Source of the DNA: an uncultured Burkholderiales bacterium | GTDB taxonomy: Bacteria; Pseudomonadota; Gammaproteobacteria; Burkholderiales; Burkholderiaceae_C | Length of the DNA stretch: 18,392 nt | Direction of reading: 5' to 3' | Assembly (NCBI GenBank): GCA_903926695.1 | Contig: CAIYKK010000292.1 | Location: forward strand, 1-18,392 | Shown: positions 14,872 to 18,392 of the stretch, in pieces | Numbering within the stretch: position 1 is the first letter of the stretch | How the letters are laid out: the number at the start of each line of letters is the position of its first letter | Position numbers and translations under genes: made by a program | Notes under the pieces: model-generated | What the model was told of the DNA's origin: nothing | The model's database searches: none | The model's input: the letters and a program-made list of their open reading frames with translations, nothing else

Positions 14872-15572
14872 GGCTGCACCGCTGGCGCCACCAGCCAGCC
14901 TTTTTCAACAAACACCTGCCGCACCGCCTGCGAGACGACCTCGCGGGGCTGGGCCGCGTCAATGCGGGCAAAACGCTCCGGGTGGCCTTGCAGGCGCGCC
15001 GCGTAACCCCCGGCAACGCGGCGGAAGAATTCCACCGGCTGCGCTTCAAATTTGTCCGGCACGCGTGCGCCTGCCAGCCGCAGCGCGGCCTCTTCGGGCG
15101 GCAGGTCAAACCAGACCGTCAGATGCGGCTCGATCACGCTGTCCACCTCGGGCTTCATCGGTGAATTGCCCGCCGGATCGCCCAACAGCCCTTCGTCGGA
15201 CTGCACCCATTGCTCCAGCGTGGCGAGGATTTTTAAATCAAACCCGCGCCCCGCGCCTTGATAAGCAAAGGTGGCGTCGGTGAAGCGGTCGCACAGCACC
15301 ACGTCGCCACGCAGCAGCGCAGGCGCAATCACCGTGACCAGATGGTCGCGCCGGGCGGCGAACATCAGCAGCGCCTCAGTCAGCGGATCCATCGCGTCGC
15401 CCAGCACCATCGCACGCAGCTTTTCGGCCAGCGGCGTGCCGCCGGGCTCGCGGGTCAGCGTCACCGCCCTGCCCTCTTGGCGAAAAGCATCGGCCAGCCC
15501 CGCAATGTGGGTGGATTTCCCCGCCCCGTCTATGCCTTCAAAGCTGATGAAAAGGCCTGTGTGGTGGTTCAT
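14868..15572 (-). CDS. tmk: Thymidylate kinase
   Basis: Thymidylate kinase phosphorylates dTMP to dTDP with ATP, feeding dTTP synthesis. At 234 residues it is longer than E. coli Tmk (213). The P-loop is GIDGAGKST (13-21), TREPGG lies at 40-45 and binds dTMP, and [17 protein letters not shown] (94-110) has the conserved DR pair. The LID region is [10 protein letters not shown]. The extra length is partly an insertion of about 20 residues near 127-147 ([20 protein letters not shown]) between the DR motif and the next core strand. The ATG overlaps the mltG stop (ATGA) and its own stop overlaps the holB ATG, so it is tightly coupled on both sides. Confidence 0.95.
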   Translation of the reverse strand: MNHHTGLFISFEGIDGAGKSTHIAGLADAFRQEGRAVTLTREPGGTPLAEKLRAMVLGDAMDPLTEALLMFAARRDHLVTVIAPALLRGDVVLCDRFTDATFAYQGAGRGFDLKILATLEQWVQSDEGLLGDPAGNSPMKPEVDSVIEPHLTVWFDLPPEEAALRLAGARVPDKFEAQPVEFFRRVAGGYAARLQGHPERFARIDAAQPREVVSQAVRQVFVEKGWLVAPAVQP

Positions 15573-16624
15573 GGTGTCTGCTGGCCTCGGATGTAGTGGT
15601 TGACGGCGCGGTTGTGATCTTCCAGGCTTTCGCTGAACTGGCTGGCACCGCTGCCGTCGTTGCGGGCGACAAAATACAGCGCCTTGGTCTGCGCGGGCTG
15701 CACGGCGGCGAGCAAGGCGGCTTTGCCCGGCATGGCAATGGGCGTGGGCGGCAGGCCGCCGCGTGTGTAGGTGTTGTAGGGCGTGTCGGTTTGCAAATCC
15801 ACCTTGCGCAGGTTGCCGTCAAAGCTGGCGCCCAGGCCGTAAATCACGCTCGGATCGGTTTGCAGCGGCATGCCGATGCGCAGCCGGTTGGTGAATACGC
15901 CGCCGATTTGCGCCCGGTCTGCGGCTTTGCCGGTTTCTTTTTCAACGATGCTGGCCAAGATTAACGCCTCGTCCGCCGATTTGAGCGGTGTGCCGGGGCT
16001 GCGCAGGCTCCAGGCGGCGTCCAGGCGCTGGTCCATCGCGTGATTGGCGCGCTTGAGCAGGGCCAGATCACTGCTGCCTTTGGCGTAGGCGTAGGTGTCT
16101 GGGAAAAACCGCCCTTCCGGGTGAACGCCGGGCTTGCCCAGCTTCTCCATGATGGCTTCGGGGCTGAGCGTGCGTGTGTCGGGCGCGAGCTGTTCGGCTT
16201 TTTGCAGCGCCTGACGCACCTGCGCAAACGTCCAGCCTTCGACCAGCGTGATGGTTTTGAGGCTTTCTTCGCCGCGCACCAGCATGTTCAGCAGCTTGCG
16301 CGGCGTGGTGCAGGGCGTCACTTCGTAGCTGCCCGCCTTGATCTGGCGCGCCTGCCCCGACAGGCGGAACCATGTTTTGAGCAGCACCACGGGCACATCC
16401 ACACCGCTCGCCACCGCCACGTCCGCCACGGCCTGGGCGCGCGTGCCGAACTCGATGGTCAGATCGACCACTTCAGCGCCGGGCTGCAGGTGCAAAGGCA
16501 TGGGCCGGTTGAGCCACCACACAACGGTGCCAAGCAGCAGCAGCGCCACCGTCAGCAACCCGACTATCAAACTTGTTACAACACGTCGCACACTGCCCCG
16601 CCTTTTTTTAAACAACCCGTGCAA
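15569..16624 (-). CDS. mltG: Endolytic murein transglycosylase MltG (YceG-like)
   Basis: MltG cuts nascent glycan strands in the inner-membrane/periplasm zone and helps set glycan length. The open frame is 351 residues from a TTG at 16624, but a GTG at 16591 (340 residues) is the more likely start: AAGG precedes it by nine bases and it gives MRRVVTS directly before the membrane segment. The one transmembrane helix is at about 16-38 (TTG numbering), then the YceG/LysM-like region and the catalytic domain. [10 protein letters not shown] holds the catalytic Glu (E228), followed by [20 protein letters not shown], and [20 protein letters not shown]. It is the first gene of the mltG-tmk-holB-pilZ-tatD-ankyrin operon, divergent from ygfZ. 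Confidence 0.93.
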   Translation of the reverse strand: MHGLFKKRRGSVRRVVTSLIVGLLTVALLLLGTVVWWLNRPMPLHLQPGAEVVDLTIEFGTRAQAVADVAVASGVDVPVVLLKTWFRLSGQARQIKAGSYEVTPCTTPRKLLNMLVRGEESLKTITLVEGWTFAQVRQALQKAEQLAPDTRTLSPEAIMEKLGKPGVHPEGRFFPDTYAYAKGSSDLALLKRANHAMDQRLDAAWSLRSPGTPLKSADEALILASIVEKETGKAADRAQIGGVFTNRLRIGMPLQTDPSVIYGLGASFDGNLRKVDLQTDTPYNTYTRGGLPPTPIAMPGKAALLAAVQPAQTKALYFVARNDGSGASQFSESLEDHNRAVNHYIRGQQTP

Positions 16625-16681
16625 AAACCAAGGGGCTATGATAATTCAGCCCATTCTCAACCACTCCAGCGTACCAACCCT
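16625..16681. promoter_or_regulatory. Divergent promoter region between mltG and ygfZ
   Basis: This 57-base gap (extended to 90 bases if mltG starts at 16591) must hold promoters for both genes. The AT-rich TATGATAAT (16637-16645) gives a -10-like hexamer on each strand: GATAAT for ygfZ and TATCAT for mltG. No good -35 at 17 bases was found for either, so the exact starts are uncertain. Confidence 0.35.
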
Positions 16682-17635
16682 ATGACCTCCTCCAGCCCCG
16701 TCTTTTCTGTTTCCGGCATTACTGAACTCCCGCATCTGGGCATCATTCGCGCCGCTGGCGAAGAGGCGGTGAAGTTTTTGCAGGGCCAATTGACGCAGGA
16801 TGTGGCGCTGATGGGCCTGAACGACGCACGGCTGGCGGCGTTTTGCAACGCCAAGGGCCGGATGCAGGCGAGCTTTGTGGTGTTCAAACGCAGCCCGGAC
16901 GATATTTTACTGGTCTGCAGCCGCGACATTTTGGCTGCAACGCTCAAGCGCCTGTCGATGTTTGTGATGCGCGCCAAGGTCAAGCTTAGCGATGCCAGCG
17001 CGGAGTTTCAGCTCTATGGTCTGGTCGGCCAGGCGCTGGAAGCCATTGCCGGAGCGGCCCAGCCTACCTGGACCAAGCTTGATGTGGGCGCTGCCAGCGT
17101 GGCGTTTTTGTATCCGGGGGCTGGCCAGCCGTGCGCCCTGTGGTGCGCGCCTGCGGGTACGCCTGCGCCTGAAGGCGCGTTGATCGACGTGGCGCTGTGG
17201 CATTGGCTGACGGTTCAATCGGGCGTTTCCATGATCACCCAGCCGATTTTTGAAGCTTTTGTGCCGCAAATGCTCAATTACGAATCCGTGGGCGGCGTGA
17301 ATTTCAAAAAAGGCTGCTACCCCGGCCAGGAAATCGTTGCCCGCAGCCAGTACCGGGGCACGATCAAGCGGCGCGCTTATCTGGTCCATTCGGACACAGC
17401 GGCCAGCGTGGGGCAGGAAGTCTTTCACGCTGATGATGCGGCGCAGCCTTGCGGACTGGTTGCGGCGGCGGCCCCCAGCCCGCTGGGCGGATTTGATGCG
17501 ATTGTCTCGATGCAGACTTCGGCAGCGGCTGATGCGCTGGCCCGCGCCGGTGAAACCCGCCTGACACTGGGCGCGCCCGCCGGTCCCGGCCTGCAACTCC
17601 AGCCCCTGCCCTACGCCCTGCTCGAAAGCATTTAA
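16682..17635 (+). CDS. ygfZ: Folate-binding protein YgfZ (tRNA/Fe-S cluster repair factor)
   Basis: YgfZ/CAF17-like proteins bind tetrahydrofolate and support certain Fe-S enzymes such as MiaB. The 317-residue protein has the family signature KGCYPGQEIVARSQYRG, with the essential cysteine at C212. The GcvT-like N-terminal domain includes GEEAVKFLQGQLTQDV and the segment ARLAAFCNAKGRMQAS. ATG at 16682 begins a normal-length protein; a much longer open frame upstream runs antisense through mltG and was discarded. There is no clear ribosome binding site. The head-to-head order with mltG is common in betaproteobacteria. A hairpin follows the stop. Confidence 0.93.
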   Translation: MTSSSPVFSVSGITELPHLGIIRAAGEEAVKFLQGQLTQDVALMGLNDARLAAFCNAKGRMQASFVVFKRSPDDILLVCSRDILAATLKRLSMFVMRAKVKLSDASAEFQLYGLVGQALEAIAGAAQPTWTKLDVGAASVAFLYPGAGQPCALWCAPAGTPAPEGALIDVALWHWLTVQSGVSMITQPIFEAFVPQMLNYESVGGVNFKKGCYPGQEIVARSQYRGTIKRRAYLVHSDTAASVGQEVFHADDAAQPCGLVAAAAPSPLGGFDAIVSMQTSAAADALARAGETRLTLGAPAGPGLQLQPLPYALLESI

Positions 17636-17640
17636 AAGGC

Positions 17641-17682
17641 GGGCGCTGTCCGGTCTTGATGCAAAGGCCTGACAGCGCTTTT
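17641..17682 (+). terminator. Probable Rho-independent terminator after ygfZ
   Basis: Perfect 8-base arms, GCGCTGTC (17643-17650) and GACAGCGC (17671-17678), are extended inward by GGTC/GGCC after one mismatch and followed by TTTT. The T-tract is short, so the strength is moderate. Confidence 0.65.
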
Positions 17683-17804
17683 CGCTCTCAGCCTACGGGC
17701 GTAGCGCTCGCCCGTGCGTAGAGTCAACGCATCCAGTGATGCCTGACTGCAGCCATCACCCCGCCATGTTGCCGTCAATTTTTGGGGGCTCCCAAGGAAG
17801 TGAT
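17683..17804 (+). promoter_or_regulatory. Leader region of the catalase-like gene with a strong hairpin
   Basis: The stretch contains ACGGGCG (17695-17701) and CGCCCGT (17709-17715), perfect 7-base arms around a loop that itself holds the palindrome AGCGCT. No convincing promoter hexamers or OxyR-type half-sites were seen by eye. The Shine-Dalgarno sequence AAGGA (17794-17798) stands six bases before the ATG. Confidence 0.4.
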
Positions 17805-18392
17805 ATGCCGCCATCCAAGCGTAACGGTGCCTTCCCCACCGCAGCTTCCCCCGTCCTGACCACCAGCCAGGGCGTTCAAATTCCCGATAACCACAACTCC
17901 CTCAAGGCGGGCACAGGCGGCCCCACCTTGATGGAAGACTTCATCCTGCGCGAAAAGCTCAGCCACTTCGCCCACGAGCGCACGCCCGAGCGCGTGACCA
18001 ACGCACGCGGCTGCGGCGCGCACGGTTACTTCAAACCGTACAAATCGATGGTGCAGTACACCAGCGCCGGTTTTTTGCAAAACCCCGAGGTGCAAACGCC
18101 GGTGTTTGTGCGCTTTTCGACGATGGCAGGCTCGCAAGGCTCGGCGGACACGGTGCGCGACATGCGCGGCTTTGCGGTCAAGTTTTACACACGCGAAGGC
18201 AATTACGACCTCGTGGGCAGCAGCGTCCCGGTGTTTTACATCCAGGACGCCATCAAGCTGCCCGACCTCATCCACGCGCTCAAGCCCGAGCTGCACCACG
18301 GCATGCCGCAAGCGAGCAGCGCGCATGACACGTTTTGGGATTTCGCCTCGCTGATGCCCGAAACCACCCACATGCTGATGTGGATGCAGATC
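17805..18392 (+). CDS. Catalase-family heme protein, N-terminal part, distal catalytic residues replaced
   Basis: The first 196 codons of a gene that continues past the window end. It is clearly of the heme catalase family, closest in wording to HPII/Kat[74 protein letters not shown] and SAHDTFWDF all align with E. coli HPII. Normal catalases split hydrogen peroxide using a distal His in the VVHARG motif and an Asn in VGNNTP. Here the first reads VTNARG (T65, N66) and the second VGSSVP (S139, S140), so both catalytic side chains are lost. The conserved Ser in RFST (S105) and the Arg and Phe residues of the heme pocket remain. There is no signal peptide; the N-terminal ~40 residues are a short extension. 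The proximal Tyr heme ligand lies outside the window. It may be a pseudo-catalase or another heme enzyme. Confidence 0.85.
   Translation, partial: MPPSKRNGAFPTAASPVLTTSQGVQIPDNHNSLKAGTGGPTLMEDFILREKLSHFAHERTPERVTNARGCGAHGYFKPYKSMVQYTSAGFLQNPEVQTPVFVRFSTMAGSQGSADTVRDMRGFAVKFYTREGNYDLVGSSVPVFYIQDAIKLPDLIHALKPELHHGMPQASSAHDTFWDFASLMPETTHMLMWMQI

Noticed and set aside
17775..18371. 198-codon minus-strand open frame opposite the catalase-like gene
   Set aside because: The plus frame aligns along its whole length with catalases and has a good ribosome binding site.

Overview
The window looks like chromosomal DNA from a betaproteobacterium, most likely Comamonadaceae (Polaromonas/Rhodoferax/Acidovorax relatives). 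The evidence is high G+C, GTG/TTG starts, protein sequences close to ClpA, ExoI and Tex of proteobacteria, and the gene order ygfZ <> mltG-tmk-holB-pilZ-tatD. No tRNA, rRNA, CRISPR array or insertion sequence was seen. This is a reading by eye; no database search was run.

Left part (1-6740, all + strand): the 3' end of clpA with a terminator, then sbcB (exonuclease I), a PHB-depolymerase-type esterase, tex (RNA-binding transcription accessory protein) and an HSL-type alpha/beta hydrolase whose GTG start overlaps the tex stop.

Middle part (6744-11903): an exported protein of unknown function (-), then a divergent 230-bp gap with a five-copy heptamer repeat and two inverted repeats, then an orphan sensor histidine kinase with an RsbRD-type N-terminus (+). 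Next comes a flavodoxin-like protein (-) with a well-spaced FNR/ANR-type box. A Cre-like tyrosine recombinase (-) follows, divergent from a KfrA-like coiled-coil DNA-binding protein (+). The AT-rich gap between these two holds a perfect 14-7-14 inverted repeat and a perfect 7-3-7 palindrome. This pair looks like an accessory module inserted among housekeeping genes.

Right part (11907-16624, - strand): a conserved operon read right to left as mltG, tmk, holB, pilZ, tatD, and a periplasmic ankyrin-repeat gene. Most junctions are 4-bp ATGA overlaps. It joins cell-wall processing, dTMP supply, clamp loading and type IV pilus assembly. Divergent from it is ygfZ (+), which ends in a terminator. The window closes with the first 196 codons of a catalase-family gene (+).

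The most striking observation is in that last gene. The fold signature is well kept, but the distal catalytic His is Asn (residue 66) and the catalytic Asn is Ser (residue 140). It may therefore be a pseudo-catalase or a heme enzyme with another reaction. The second is the recombinase/KfrA-like module, whose intergenic inverted repeat has the geometry of either an operator or a lox-type recombination site.
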